Below, piece by piece: positions 1 to 14,400 of a stretch of DNA of 64,000 nucleotides (position 1 is the stretch's first letter; the number at the start of each line of letters is the position of its first letter). The notes under the pieces were generated by a model that saw only the letters and a program-made list of their open reading frames with translations, did not search any database and was not told the DNA's origin. This DNA is from Beta vulgaris subsp. vulgaris. Taxonomy: Eukaryota > Streptophyta > Magnoliopsida > Caryophyllales > Amaranthaceae. The translations under genes were made by a program, and so were the position numbers. The stretch is from positions 47,693,461-47,757,460 of the forward strand of contig NC_079209.1 of NCBI RefSeq assembly GCF_026745355.1. Direction: 5' to 3'.

Positions 1-2878
1 CTGTATTATTATTATATTATTATTTTTTGTATATTATACTAAAATACTTTTCTTTTGTATCTTTATATTTTCTTATTTATAAAGAATAACTCCAAAAAAA
101 TACGGAGTATTAAACCGTTACTCAAAGCCTTCAAACCTTCTATTTCCCTGGTCTGCAATGGGAATTTTTGTGCTGCTTCCTTGTAGGTTTTAGCTCTTTC
201 CTCATGCATCACTGGGTTTAGTGTTGGATTGGACTTAGCGGGCGCCTTATCTTTGGCTACGTTGGCCTGATACTCTTCCAGCTTCATGGCGTATTTTCCA
301 TGTCTGAGACAACTAATCTTTTAAGATTCAATTGCCTAGTCAAGAATTTACTGAGCACTTGGCACTGGTCTGTTGTATGTGACCCATTCATGTGCCATCT
401 GCACATGTCTTCCAACCCTCCTTCATTGGCTATTTTTGGCATAACCAAGATTCCTTCATCGAGCAATATGTTGAAGAGCTAGTTACCTATTTCAGTAGCT
501 TGAGATGCCTGCAAGGTAACAGTATACACACTATTAGCCATTCCAACTACATTCACATCTTCATCATCAAGAAACATGATATATATTTTTAACAATTTCA
601 TACTGGATTTTATTTCTAAAAATAATGCACTTAGAAGTATCATGAGTTCCTGCATCATGCCATTTACAGTATTTTTTACCCTTAACTTCTTCAGCAGTTC
701 TTACTCTATGTCTCCCTAATAATTTAATCTTTTTGTTATATAACAACCAGTCGAAAATAGCATTAGCTTTTTTGGCATCAAAAGTGTATGTCCCCTTTTG
801 TCCAGATTTCATATGCTTTGGAGCCAAAAACTCTTTCTTCTCTAAAGGAGAACATTTGTAAGGTACTCCATGAATGATTTATGCCACGTCCACTTCTTGT
901 GCAGTTTCAAAGTGGAAAGGCTCCTCATTCCGAGCAAAGAAACTCTGGTGCTTTGCTGCACTTTCAGCTTGTAGGTTTCTTTCATACCTTACGGCTAATT
1001 CTGCTAATTCAACAAAATCACCAAAGGTATAACCATCACACCTTTCTAAATTGAATCCACATTCCTTCTTGAGCTACTTGTACGAATTCCCTTTCAGGAA
1101 TGCTAATATGACACTTGATCTTAGCCATCTTGAATCTAGATAGGTAATCTTCCACAAACTCTCCTAACTTCTGTTGGATTCTGACCAGCTCACTTAGGAT
1201 CACTCTTGGTTCAGTGCGTGCAAAATGATTTTTAAATTACACCTGCATATCCTGCCATGAATGAATAGAATTGGGTGGTAAATTGGTGTACCACCAAAAA
1301 GCAGTCTCCGTAAGAGACATGGAAAACTTTATAAGTTTTAAGAAATCATTGTCAGCTGCTTCTTTACACTAACAATTGAACCTAACTAAATGTTTTTCAG
1401 CAGAAACTCTATCATTTATAGAGATCAAAGTAAAGTCAAGTATCTTAAAATTTCTAGGAAATGGATTTGCTCTACCAATCCATTCAGGGTAAGGTTTTTG
1501 ACCTATCTGTCTCTGATTTCTCCTAGAGGTACCACCCACTAATATTTGAACTAGTGCCTCAACTTGCACTGCCAATGGATCCTGCCTTCCTGAATATCCC
1601 ATATTCCCATATCCCCTGTTTCTTGCATGATCATATGTAGGAATATGATTAGGGTTCAAAGGTTGATTTTGATAACCTCCCATAGAAATTTCCTGATTGT
1701 GCATGAAGGTACGATTGGTTTCTCCTTGTGCTATTTGTGGTGGAGGTGTGTTTCCATTTGTGGGCACCTCTTGATGATAAGCACCAGTTTCTTCAGCAAA
1801 TGGGGCTTGTAATTGACAAAATCCTGGAACATTCCCATAATAAGGAGTACCAGTCATAGTTGGTTGGCTAGGAGGTATATACGCATATGGTGTACTATTG
1901 TTGTTTGCAATAAAAGTACCTTGCCTCTATCCTCCTTGTGATGATCTAGGTTGGTGTGTGTTGTCACCAACTTGTCAACCACCCATGGAAAGTGAAGGTT
2001 GATGATAGCCTGATGACTGTTGTCATTCCATCACTTCTAAGATTTCCATGATTACCCTTTCCATGGCTCATGGGTATTGCCCTTGTTTGACGCACATGAG
2101 AGGAAGTATGTGGATCGCTAGTGGTAATTGGACCCCTAGTTTTAGGATGGGAGAAATCTACCCTTGGAGGGTAACCTATTGGAGGAATGTCCGGTGTTGT
2201 GCCACAACTTTCCCTTGCTCTATTTAACAGAACTTCTTCTAATGCCTTAACTAGTTTCTCATTTAACTGACAGTGTTTTTCGACTAATGATTTTAGGTGA
2301 GAAACTAGTTCAGTGGCAAGAGATTTAGACATTGTCGTGAAAGTTGCACTGATAGTATCATTGATATTTACCATGATCCTATCAATTTTCCTAGAGTTAA
2401 CATCATTGTTCTCTTCACTTATCCTTTGGAGGATATTCATGAAGACTCTAGCAGACTCATGGGCTAGAGTTCTGTAGTTAGAGTCAAATTGTTGTCTTTG
2501 ACTCTCTCTACCTTCTAATAGTAAATTTCTTACTACCTCCGTGAACTTTGCATGCATTTGGTGTATGGGTCCACGACCAATAATACTACTCGGAGGTGAG
2601 CCACCCCTATCTCCAACCAACTCCTCATGAACATGGTGAATTGATTCATTATTGTTAGTTTGTTACCATGCACCTTTGTCTCTGGAGGGACAGAAAAACT
2701 AGTTTCCATATTGTGGAAATTTGATTCGACCTAAGCAACTTTTTTATTCTTCTGAGAACGTGTTTCCTGCATTTTAGTAAAAATAACCATTTTTTACAGT
2801 TAGCTTTCAAAAGTTTGAAGAAAAAGTTTCACAATTTGATTATGAAACTTTTCCTCCCACTATGGTCACCAAAAACCA
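1..2878 (-). mobile_element. Decayed Ty3/gypsy retrotransposon internal region (gag)
   Basis: Read on the minus strand from the LTR at 2879-3766, this stretch holds broken gag-like reading frames. One at 2620-1964 encodes a polar, coiled-coil-like N-terminal region. One at 1857-1369 runs into typical plant gypsy gag text (motifs such as AFWWYTNLPP near 1295 and LGEFVEDYLSRFK near 1150). Two further pieces carry Cys/His knuckle-like patterns (CKWHDAGTHDTSKC near 655 and CRWHMNGSHTTDQC near 395), as in Tat/Ogre-like gag-protease regions. Stops and frameshifts separate the pieces, so it is a pseudogene. Reverse transcriptase and integrase would lie left of the window. Family placement is by resemblance only. 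Confidence 0.75.
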
Positions 2879-3766
2879 TGTTGGTGCAAAATCAGTTCAC
2901 TGACCTTGCAAAAAGTCAATGGACACCCAATAATTTGATGTTGAATGTCTTGGGAAACTTAGTCCCTCGGGTTACCGCTTTTAATTAGATAAAACCTTGC
3001 TAACATACTCTGTTGTAATTTAATTAACGATCAAACTAAAACATAAATTAATTTCAGACAAAAAGCAATAAATGGAGCAAATAGTAATCAAGCTTTTAAT
3101 TAATGCACAAAAGTCTCATACATGCCACAAACTTAAAGATGACTTTTACAACACAAAAAGGATAAGCCGAGCTGGACAACTAAAGGGGAGACAAGAAGGT
3201 TGTTACCTCCATGGTTCCCTGCTTCAATTGGAGTGAGAATTTGAAATCATGCCTAATGGTGCCAGAACATGCCCGAATTCCTAAGCTAAGTCTAAGGACT
3301 AAACTATAACCCCATAAAGGAGTTGGGTTATGCTAGTGCTAAGCTACACTAAAGAATTAAGAAATGCTAGAGTTTGATGGATTGTTCGTGTCTTTTTCTT
3401 GATAATAATTTCTCTATTTATAGGGAATCATAACATGTAACTTTCATGCATACTGGAGAGCGAAAATGTTTGAATCATATTTGATTTAAACCTTAACTGT
3501 TTTTTTTACGCTGAAAAACCGTTGCCCTCTAATGTACGTTTGTCTTCATGTTGAACCATCTTCTGATACCTTTTGATTGATATTCTTTTACTGCCTTTGA
3601 CTTTCATCTCTTGATAATCTTGATGATCTTCCTTTGAATTTTGTTGACTTTTGACCTATGTTGACTTGCTTAATGGGATTTATACTTATATTGGACCCTA
3701 ATGTTAAAGCATAAATTAAACCTTTTGAGATTTGATTCAATGTACCATAATAAATGTTACTTGACA
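2879..3766 (-). repeat. LTR of the minus-strand gypsy element
   Basis: On the minus strand the LTR ends ...TTTTGCACCAACA at 2879. The internal region follows with TGGTTTTTGGTGACCATAG, an altered primer-binding region. The outer end is taken at TGTCAAG (3766), but it is uncertain. The same sequence occurs in the opposite orientation in the solo LTR at 42677-43792: the shared blocks include the AACCCCATAAAGG region near 3310 and the GGTTACCGC block near 2970. This shows it is a dispersed LTR family. Confidence 0.7.
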
Positions 3767-4756
3767 TCCAAAAATGGTATTAACCGTCTTTACAAACAAA
3801 AAAAATTCATTAACAATGTCTGGAATATTAAGATTATAAATGTAAGTTTTCTTCTTCTGCTTGTAGAAAAGGAATAAATAAAACAATTAAATTCCGAGAG
3901 GCTTCATAAAGTGCTTCTTTCGGAGTTAAACTGCCCTTTGTCCATATTTCGAGAAAAAATATCTCTTGTTTTTCGTTCCCATTTCCATAAAAATGAATAC
4001 TATGATTCACGTTTCAAACAGGCATGAATAAAGCTTCACAAGCAAATAGCAGGATGATTTAAAGAACACGATAATCAGGAATCCAATAGCTAGACTGCTG
4101 ACCTCGGAAGCTGATGGCCAGCATGAAAACATTTACCCATCAATAGTATGGTTTCAAGCACTGAGTTATGCCCAGGATTTAGCTAAGTAGTACATATTTG
4201 CATGAAACATTGACAAGAAACCAATTGCCTTCAGAAAATAAAATCATAAGTTGATAGGCACTGCAATTGGACGGCTGATCGTATTCATGCTTTAACTGCA
4301 TCAACCAGAAACTCCTAATCAAAATTTAAAAGGCTTTTTCTCATAAACAAAATTACATCTCCTCGAGTATCAAAAATCTTTGTAACATCAGAACCCTTTA
4401 CAACCCACCAACTTCTCCGGTACTGTTGTAGGTTTTGAAGAATATGATTCCACATCTAACTTCTCTTGCACTGATAGAACGTCACCTCAAATTTCGGAGC
4501 TTTATGAAAATTTGTACCTAATAATTCAAGTTCAAATTTTACAGAAAAAAGAATTACTACAAGGAAATAAATGCATTTAGCTACCATAAGTGATAGTAGT
4601 TGTTTAATACAATTAGGGAACTTGATGACCACTCATATAAAGCTATTTCTTCTACATGAGGTCACTATTGCTAGAGAAATGCACCGTTAACTATTCAGTA
4701 AACATCAGCAAGTGATTGTTTTATAGTATCAAGTCAGAGACTTACCAGAACTTAGC
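3767..4756. other. Intergenic region downstream of the MAPKK gene
   Basis: There is no convincing coding sequence. The part nearest 4757 is probably the 3' UTR and polyadenylation region of the minus-strand MAPKK gene. I could not place a poly(A) signal with confidence. Confidence 0.4.
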
Positions 4757-6304
4757 CTACAAGGTTGTGAGTGGAGATCCAGCATTGGTGAAGTATGAAG
4801 CTAAATCAATATGCAAATCATCATACATACTGAGGAAAGGATGTTCCTGAATCATCATTAAGCAAGCCAGAAATTCATAAGGGCTACTAGGAAAACTGAA
4901 GGGGGACAGTAAAATAAAGAATGATTCTATCGAAAATTATAAGGTAAACTAAACATATACTTCCTCCGTTTCTTAATAAGTGCAACATAGAGAAAGTGGG
5001 AGAATACCAAGGAATGTAGAGAGAGAAAGTTGGGACCACAATAAAGTAGAGTAATTCAAGTGATGAAACAAAAAAGTTGTGGTCCCCTCTTGCTTTTTGG
5101 TGGCATATTTGAAATAATATTAAACCTTTTTTACCATTTTGAGCTTGGTTGCACTTATTGTGACTATTCCAAATAAGGAAAATGTTGCACTTATTAAGAA
5201 ACGGAGGTAGTATATAATTTGAACTATTGGTGGTTCAATAGTACGTAATAACCAACTACTGAAATACACAAAAATAATACTTTCTCCGTTCTTTATCTAT
5301 TGCAACAATGGAGTTTTCACTCTTTTCAATGCACAACTTTGACTATGAATATATTTAATTGCTTCTTAGTAAAAATTATAAAAATTTGATAATTTGAAAT
5401 TACATATGGAGACAAATCTACAAAGATCCCACATAACTATATTTTCCCTTACGTAAAAATCACAACAAATAGTGAAAGGGTGGTAAATGAATAATGTAAA
5501 AACCCTATTGTTGCAACAGTAAAAGAACAGAGGAAGTACAAACTATGAAGTTCGTCAACCAAAGGATAGCAAACTAAGGGCCTGTTCTCTTCGGCATAAA
5601 ACAGCTGAACTGAACTGAACTGAACTTATCAAAGCTGAACTGAACTGAACTGAACTTATCGGAGCTGAACTGAACTGAACTGAACTTATCAGAGCTGAAC
5701 TGAACTGAACTGAACTGAACTGAACATGAACTGAACTGAACTGAATTGAATTGAATTAAATTGAATTGAATTATATTACATTGAAATAAATTGAATGTAA
5801 TAAATATATAAATAATATTTTAAACAATAATAAATGTGAATATTAAATAATAATTATAATGATAAGTAATAATAATGAATAATAATAATAGTAGTATTTT
5901 GAATATCTTTAAATGATAGTTATAAATAAATAATATTAATAATCATAAATTAATAATAATAATTAATGATAGTAATGATAATTAATAATAATTATTTTAT
6001 ATTATTTGTATTAATATATTAATACTTGACGATGATATATAATAACAATAATATCTAAGAAGTAAATTAATATTACTATTTTAATAATTAGATTTAATAA
6101 TTTAAAAAAATTTAGTAATAAAAATAATGATTGGGTTGGACCGCGAAAATTATATCATAAACCGTCTTGACGCGATTTGATTGGTTTATGGGCTAAAAAA
6201 AGTGGGTTTATTTGTGCTTTGACCTAAACCATGTTCCTCTAATAATAATAGTAATAATAATTAGTAAAGCTATAATAAAAAAAATATATAGAAACAACAA
6301 CAAC

Positions 6305-6345
<41 letters not shown>

Positions 6346-8413
6346 ATAGTAATGATATATATTTAAATAATAATAATAATAATAATAAATAATAATTATA
6401 GTAATTAGTAAAATAAATTATACCAACATAATAATAATAATATTTAACAAAATGGTTATAAAAGAATAGAGCTGAACTGAACTGAACTGAACTGATCTGA
6501 ACTGAACTGAACTTATTGGAGCTGAACTGAACTGAACTGAACTTATTGGAGCTGAACTGAACTGAACTGAACTTATTAGAGCTGAACTGAACTGAACTGA
6601 ACTGAACTGAACTGAAAATAAGCTGGGGAGAACAGGCCCTAAATAATCAGTGGAACCTTTGGGCAGGTAAAATAACAGGTTAAATCTGCTTAGGTTGAAC
6701 TTGTATCTTGCTTAGGTAAAAAAAGGATGGTTCATTATTTTATTTTGTTATTTCACTCATATGATTGATCTCCCTCGCAGCATGTCCCATTTTTTTTTCT
6801 GGTTTGATTTATCTGTCTCTCGCTTTCTCATAACTCCATCATCTTCTTCATACTTTACTAATTTCTCTCTTTTTTTTCCTCGCCATCATGCTTAAAAAAA
6901 TATCTTCATAAGATGGGATAATTAGGTGACAATAATGGATTAATCAGATCTTCTGTCAGCAGTCCACCATGACTGTACTGCAGAGAGTGTATTAAAGTGA
7001 GGCAGTGAGTTACTGAGTTTTGGTTTTTTAAAGGAGATTTGAAACTAAAGAGATGACCAAATGAAGTTACTTGGTAATTTGTTGTAAAAGTATGTGATGT
7101 AAACTGAAACTTCCGGAATCTGTTTCCGCCAAAGCAAACTTATTTTACCAACAAAAAGACTCCACAAGACATTTCTTTGATCTACTTTTGCTGCAAATTT
7201 TATAGTTAAAATTTTCTTTGTATATTTCAATAGTTGTTTATTGCATCACTAGTAATTTGTATTATATATAATTAATTTAAAACGATTATTGAACCTTGAG
7301 GATAACAGAAAATCGAGACACATACCATTAGCTGTTGAGCAGAGTGCCTAGCCTTCGGGTCTTTTTGTAAGCTGAGCAGATGAAAATAAATAGGGAGAAT
7401 CGATTATAAACCTTATGCAAACTTCAGGAAAAGGGGAGTAGAGAAGAAGAATTAGCTACTTCAGAATTCAATCCAAATTGATATAAATTAACACTAATGC
7501 TGAAGTATGTTCCATGTAAATTTCCACCTGAATCTGTGGGTGACTAGCTTTAAAGGAAAGCTCATACTAGATAGTTACTGGGTTCAGAACAGATCTCTTT
7601 GTGCTTATGCTGTATGAACTTAAGACTGCATGAATTAGGCTGGTTTTCAGCGGCAGAGTAGGGAAGTAGCATATGATGTTTGGCCAATCATAATTACAGT
7701 CTGTTCTACACTCACAGTCTCACATAAAGCAAATGTTTCTCTCCAATCCCTGGTATAGTGTTTTTGTCTTCTCTGTATTCTTTTGCTGTGTTCTTGAGGG
7801 ATATGCCCTCTGATTCTTTGTAGAATCACCTGGCTTGGTATAATTTAGCAAAGGTTGGTCTCTACTCCTAAAGGTTTATGTTTTAGCAGGGAGATAACTT
7901 AGAAGCACAGCAATACCACAGCTATGCAATTTGAAGCAGATGCGCTAAGCGGTTAATCGAAGCCATTGGCAAGTCCTGTATGTTATACTTTTTGAGGGAG
8001 GCTGAAAGTGAAATAAATAAAGTTCCTCTAGGCGCTTAGTGACGACAACTGACAGTCAAGTGCTGCGGAAACTGGTGAAGTTGTTAAACCAAACCACTAA
8101 CCACCCAAGCCTTAAAACACTATGCGGCTTCAGTTCCAAGAATCCTCTGGCACCAACACAACACATAAGATTTGTGCTACCAACAGACTGGAAAAAGGAA
8201 ACACTAGCACTATCATACTGGCCGTCAGATACATTATGCAACAGTCCTGGAAAGGTTGGAACGTTAGTCGTTCTGTGCATTTTTAAATGACAACTCAGAC
8301 ACTATTATGCTAGTTGTCCTAAAAAATTCCCGATGTTTTGATGATGGAAAACTAAAATCTTTCTATCACAATTGTAAGAGTTTCCACAAAAGGTATTGTG
8401 TGACAACCAAATC

Positions 8414-8463
<50 letters not shown>

Positions 8464-11400
8464 ACAAGGATATAAATGAACAGAACTCAGCAGAAAACCG
8501 GTCAGAGGAGGCAGAAGGTGGTGGCTGATCAATAATGGTTTGCATAATTGAAAAATAGTTGATCCAACCATCATCTTCATCTGGAATAGGATAAGGAAAT
8601 TTCCCTGTTGCACACTCGAGCACAACCAAACCAAAGCTCCAAATGTCACTTTTAGCTCCATAGGTATCTTCACTGAATCTCTCTGGCTGCATGATATCAA
8701 TGCAGAAAACAAAATAGAAAATTTATCAGAGACAACATTTAGAATCTAAAAACAGAAAAGAAAAAAAAATAGAACTTCTTATAAAACATCAAATCATATA
8801 TAGGTCTTACAGCCATATAATAATATGTCCCAATTTTGGTATTAGCCTGGGCAGAAGTACTTGCAACGATTGCACTAACACCAAAGTCCGTAATCTTGAC
8901 TTCCCCTCTATGATTTATCAACAAATTGGATGGTTTCAAGTCTCTATGAATAATGTGCTTCTCATGATGGAGATAGCACAAACCTCTTACCACCTATAAG
9001 TGTAAAATCAATCAGATATTGTCCAAAGTAGATATTCAGAAAACAAATTAGGAGGACAATATAGACATCATCTGAAACTATCCACCTGTTTACAAATGGC
9101 AGCAAGATACTCTTCCGGGATAGTTCTAACTTTTCTCAAGAAATCTAAAAGAGACCCACCATCCATGTACTCCAGAATTATGGAGAAAGCCTCGTTTTGG
9201 TAAAAACACTGATAGCAAGCAACAACATAGGGACATTCGAGTGACTGGTTGATTTTCAGTTCTTGTGCTGTCTGCTTGCGAGCAGACTCTTCAATATTCA
9301 TCTGAATAACCTGAAAGTAAGATTGCATCAATAAATAAACTCCGAATATAAAATAGATCTCACAAATACAAAAGTACTAGCATAGCTGTGCTCAACATAG
9401 AGATCTTGAATCAAATGTCAAATCTATGGATTTCAAAAGCTTTAATAAAAGTGTGTTTTATTTCCGAAATGGCCAAACATTTAGAGGTTGGTCAAGAGAA
9501 GAAAAGTTATAACTTCACCTCTTTTATTGGATCGCATTCGTTGTAATAAATAATATCCAAGGTCACATGACCAGAGTGCATTGGTACTCGATCATGCCAT
9601 GCATCCTTGTTTTTTAGGCCTAATGCGTAATGGGCATTGTACCCGCTAGCGACTAACGAGACTTTTTGGAAATGAAAAGGGACACTATTGCCTATTGGCG
9701 ACAACAGTGAAGTTGGCATCAATCAGCTTGGGCGCACTAAGTGAGAACTAAGTAAGTACAAGAGGGCCTGAGACATCAAAAACAGGACTTTGGAGGCATA
9801 GAAGCTTTCTAACATATGAGGTGCCCAAATGTAAGGTTGATAGAACAGCTCATGTGCTAAAAGGAAAGGCAACAACTGGTGTAGACTTCTCATATGATTA
9901 ATCATTATCCTACAGAGGCTTTAATGAAAGATTGTTGTTTTTCGATGCTCCTAGGGAAAACATACTGATGAAAGAAAACTTAAACGTATAAGTCCTAGAA
10001 ACAGAAAATAACGTACTAGAAAGAATAAGATACAATGGATACAAGCTAATATAAGGTGGATTTTAACACTAGGCTTCTCAAAGTAACGATTGAAGGCAAT
10101 AAACGGTAACTTACTTCATTCATGAGGATCATGGGACTACTGGAATAGAGTCCAAAGCGGTTTAAAATGCCAGATTAGCAATTGTATTTGCCTGAACTGG
10201 AGAGAGAGAGGGGATTCTGTGCAGCCATACGGAAACTAATATAAATAGCAAACATAATGGATGACATTGAGCTAATATCGATCCCCTTGCTGATGTAAGG
10301 TTTTGAGAAGTCCAAATCTAGGCAATTTTACCCATAACAAGTCCAAGATCATCAGAGAGGTGGTTTCCTAAAGAAAAGGCAGATTCTTTTCATTGTATAA
10401 CAAAGAAACTTATTTATGTTAGGACATGGATAAAAGTAAAATCGCGAAGGATTAGGCTAAGTCGAAGTACAGATTAAGTATATGGAGTACCAATTTACAA
10501 CTGAAGGGAGCCAAACAAGGATGTAGTGACATTAGATAATAAGGAGGTACTCCTAGGTGAAAAAGTAAAGTAACTTGGGTCAATTTTTCATAGTTAATTG
10601 AATATTTTGGCTAAGATGTGGCTCAAATGATTAAGTGCGGGAGGCAATGGGGTATTGTACAACTGTATCATAATTCCAATGTCAAAGGGAAACTTGTAGA
10701 GTACAACTATTAGACTAATGTTATAATATGTGCAGAAATGCTGAACATCCTCAAAAGAACCAATCGTATTAAGCAGATGGGTGTAGAACTAATATGTATG
10801 TTGCAATAGATGTGTGGGAAGTGGGAACAACTTGAAGATAGAATTCAAAAAGAAGCTGTTCGGAGAAAGGTTGGAGTTGCAGGATATTGAGGATAAGATA
10901 AGGGAGAATCGGTTACATTCGTTTGGGGCATGTGGTGCATAAGTGAAAAGATTTCCCCGTAAGGAAAGTGGAGAGTTGGGATTGGGTGATTTGAAAGAAG
11001 TCAAGAGGGCCACAAATGGCTTGCTTGGAGGGACTTAAGAATCATATTTCAGAGCACTATCTCTAGTAATAGTGAAACCGAGAAGAACAGGCGTAAAAAT
11101 TATCAAAAGTATTAATTTTGTACTTGTTCTTTTCTTTCAGAGGGATAGAGGGAGAGGGTGGACCAGGGTAAGTAAGATTGAAGCGGAGGCGGAGAAAGAG
11201 AGAGATGTAAGCAGAATGTAATATTATAATGTCCAGCTCCACCCTCAAAAAACCAGAGAAAGACCAGCTCACAGACTTGAAGAAGATGCAAATATGATCA
11301 AGATATGAGCGGAATGATACTTTTCTACCACTGACAGAAAAAAGGAATCTGTTCGAAAATAATGAAGCTTTGTGGCTTTTCAAAACCAAAGGCCCTCAAA

Positions 11401-14400
11401 AATGCTACCAGCTTCAGAAGATGCTCCAAGAAACAGGCAAAAGAGAAATGGAGGTCTAGCCATTTAAGATTTACAAAATTATGATCAAAGAATACAGCCA
11501 GATCAAAAAATCACCTATAGGATTGAATTCACTAAAAGCTGGGACCAAACCAAATAAACTAAACTGAATCACCAGTAGCGCAGTTTCAACATTCTGTGTA
11601 ATGACACTAGTACATAAATCCACTCAAGTGCAAGGCTATATATTCATTCCGCATGAAAGAACGACAACTACATGATGGATCTAGTAAACTGTGCTCACAC
11701 TTCAAAAGGATCCAAAAAAGGTACTAAACAAAGTAATTTGTTCTTCAAAACACAAGTTTGGCATCCATGAGGAAGAGAACAGTCACAAAAACATCAAAAT
11801 CAACAGAAGAAATAGTACAGAATATAAGCAACTTCATGCAAGTAAAGCCTAATAACGATTTGGCCAATACCCAATAGTGGGTCAACTTGGAACGTGCTAG
11901 TTATTACTAAATTTTGTCACTGCAGTGTGTGTTAGAGTGGTTAAAATGTATTGGTAAATCTTGTGTTCCCCAATGCCTATTAATAGATATATACAGCAAC
12001 CTCTTTCCCAAAGTTTGCAGCACGTTTAACTCAAAGCTCTAAGAGTACAAGAGACACCGGTTTTAACATTGAGGAGAAAATGACATGAAGCATCCAGATA
12101 TTGGAAAACAAAAGGTCTAAGAGCATGCAAAATGGGCTTCTTGGGAGGGCTCTACAACTAGCTCTACAAGGACAGAGAAAATGGAGAGCTACATCTTACC
12201 CAACAATGGGGCTCTTGGGTGTATCTTGAGTGTATCTCCATGGAGACACTTTGAAAAGTGTCTCTTGGAGGAGATACCATTTGGAGAAATGAATGACTCT
12301 CCATTGCCCTAATCAATCAATTGGTGACACATGGCACAAAGAAATGGGTTTCATTAACTGACATGGGGACCATTTCATAGTGAAATATGAATGGAGAGCT
12401 CCTTAAAGAGCTTTATTATTGTTGGGTGTTCTTTAGATATTGCTTTTGAGAGTAGTTTGAACTTTGAAGAGAGAGAATAATGCAGACTTCATTGGAGAGT
12501 CATTACCATTGTACATGCTCTAACAAGACATAATTTATTTCAGACTGCATCTATATAATATAGATTAGCAATAAAGTTCACATATACAATAGTCAGAACT
12601 GTTAATCTGATCCAGTAAATTCACATAATCCTTACCTTTAAAGCAAAGAACTGGTTAGTCCATTTGTGCTGCACCAGCTGCACAAGGCCACCACTACCTT
12701 TGCCAATGACCTTAATTGTGTCTACATCAGCCAAACTTATCTGGTTGTCCAATGGCTTGATGGGGGGAGGAGGCTGAAGGAAACAAGCCAGATAATAGTA
12801 AGCAATCAATAATTGAACAAAACAAGACTACTACATAACTTGCACTAAGTTATACAACAATTTTGAAAAGAAAAAAAAGGATCCTAAAAAAGGATAACTC
12901 TTGATATATTGAGAACTCATTATTTGACCTTATAAGTTATAAGTACAATCATTGCACCATTTGTTCTTTTAGGGGGTGGACAGGAGGGGGGAAGTGAGGG
13001 GGAGGATCATTTCCTTACCGCCAAAAATGATCATTCCTCCCTAAACAAAAAATTATTTCCTTGCATTTAGTACTTTGGTACATCTTTTGGTATTCAAAGT
13101 GCTAAATTCCTGCAATTATGTAGTGAAAAAACAATCTCCTGTAGAGTATCTCTTCACAGTTTAATATTGCTATCATATGGTAAAGCATTCTTATGATTAC
13201 TTCCTATTTGCTAAGTATTTTTCTGTCAAAGCACACATTTCAGAGTTCAGTAAAAGCTCTATTATTGGTAAAATTGCTCATTACTCAAGAGTCAAGCTGC
13301 AAAATCCGACTTTGATGCCACCCATATAACTTACTTAGTGTTCTTGTAAATTTGTAGTCGATGTTAAAAAAATTCTATTCTTAGCTAAGGAAATAGAGGC
13401 AATGAGTTACATTTTTGAAGATGTTCGATTATTTAATACAATACCACCAAAAAGAAGGGTTGGCAGTACATTTTTCAACTCTCACTACCCCTTCACAGTA
13501 GGTCTAAGGAGTCAATCCATAATTACTGCTTTAGTCTCTGGCAAGCAGTAGTGTCTAGTGACCGAGATTCTAGAATTTAATCACAAACCACGTATCAAAG
13601 GAAAACTACTCATAACGGAGAAATGTTATAATAGTACTAGAGAAAACAAAGAACGTCTTAGCATATTTAAAAAATGAATTTACAAATCTAAGCAGAACAA
13701 AAAATGTGATATAGAATATTCAGGAATATTTCCGTTTATAAATTCACTAGGCACTTGCATCCAAGCCCTCACCCCCCCCCCCTTCCCTCTAGAGAAAGTC
13801 AATAAGGTGGGATCAGTTTTCAAGTCCCCTTGATAACATTATTACATGCATCATAAGCAAGTCAATTGTGCATATTATACCTAGTCATCATCTCGTTGCC
13901 TCTCATGACGATCCCACTAAGGCTGGGTAGGTGAAAGAGAATCAGGCAGCTCTAATATTTACTGAGAGGTTGTTCATGTTAGTCCCCTCTATCTTGTAGA
14001 CAATTACAAGCTATTAAATAGTTGAACAGAAGCATCAGACACTTTAAAGAGACATTTAACAGAGACTTGTTGAGTTATTTCAGCCTATTGAGGATCAGCC
14101 GATCAGGAAGTCAACTGAGACTATATGCGGAGAATTTATAGAATAAAGGTCAAGAAGGCATTTAGAATGATGAAATAACAGAAAGTAATGACCCACATGG
14201 TACAACTATTAAGGTAGGGAGGTTAGTATTGATTTTAAAACAAGATGTGGAGCAAGAAAGTTACAACAAGATTGAAGAAAGACAACTTTGGTACATTTTT
14301 TCTATGAGACCAAAGGAGATAAATTTTATGAGTCACAACACTATGGGAGAGTGACAAATACATACTGATAAAAGGTACAAGCATCTCTCATTACCAATTT

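Noticed and set aside
8307..8528. Open frame made largely of an Arg-Glu repeat
   Set aside because: It is the (AG)n microsatellite read in a plus-strand frame, opposite real MAPKK exon 6.
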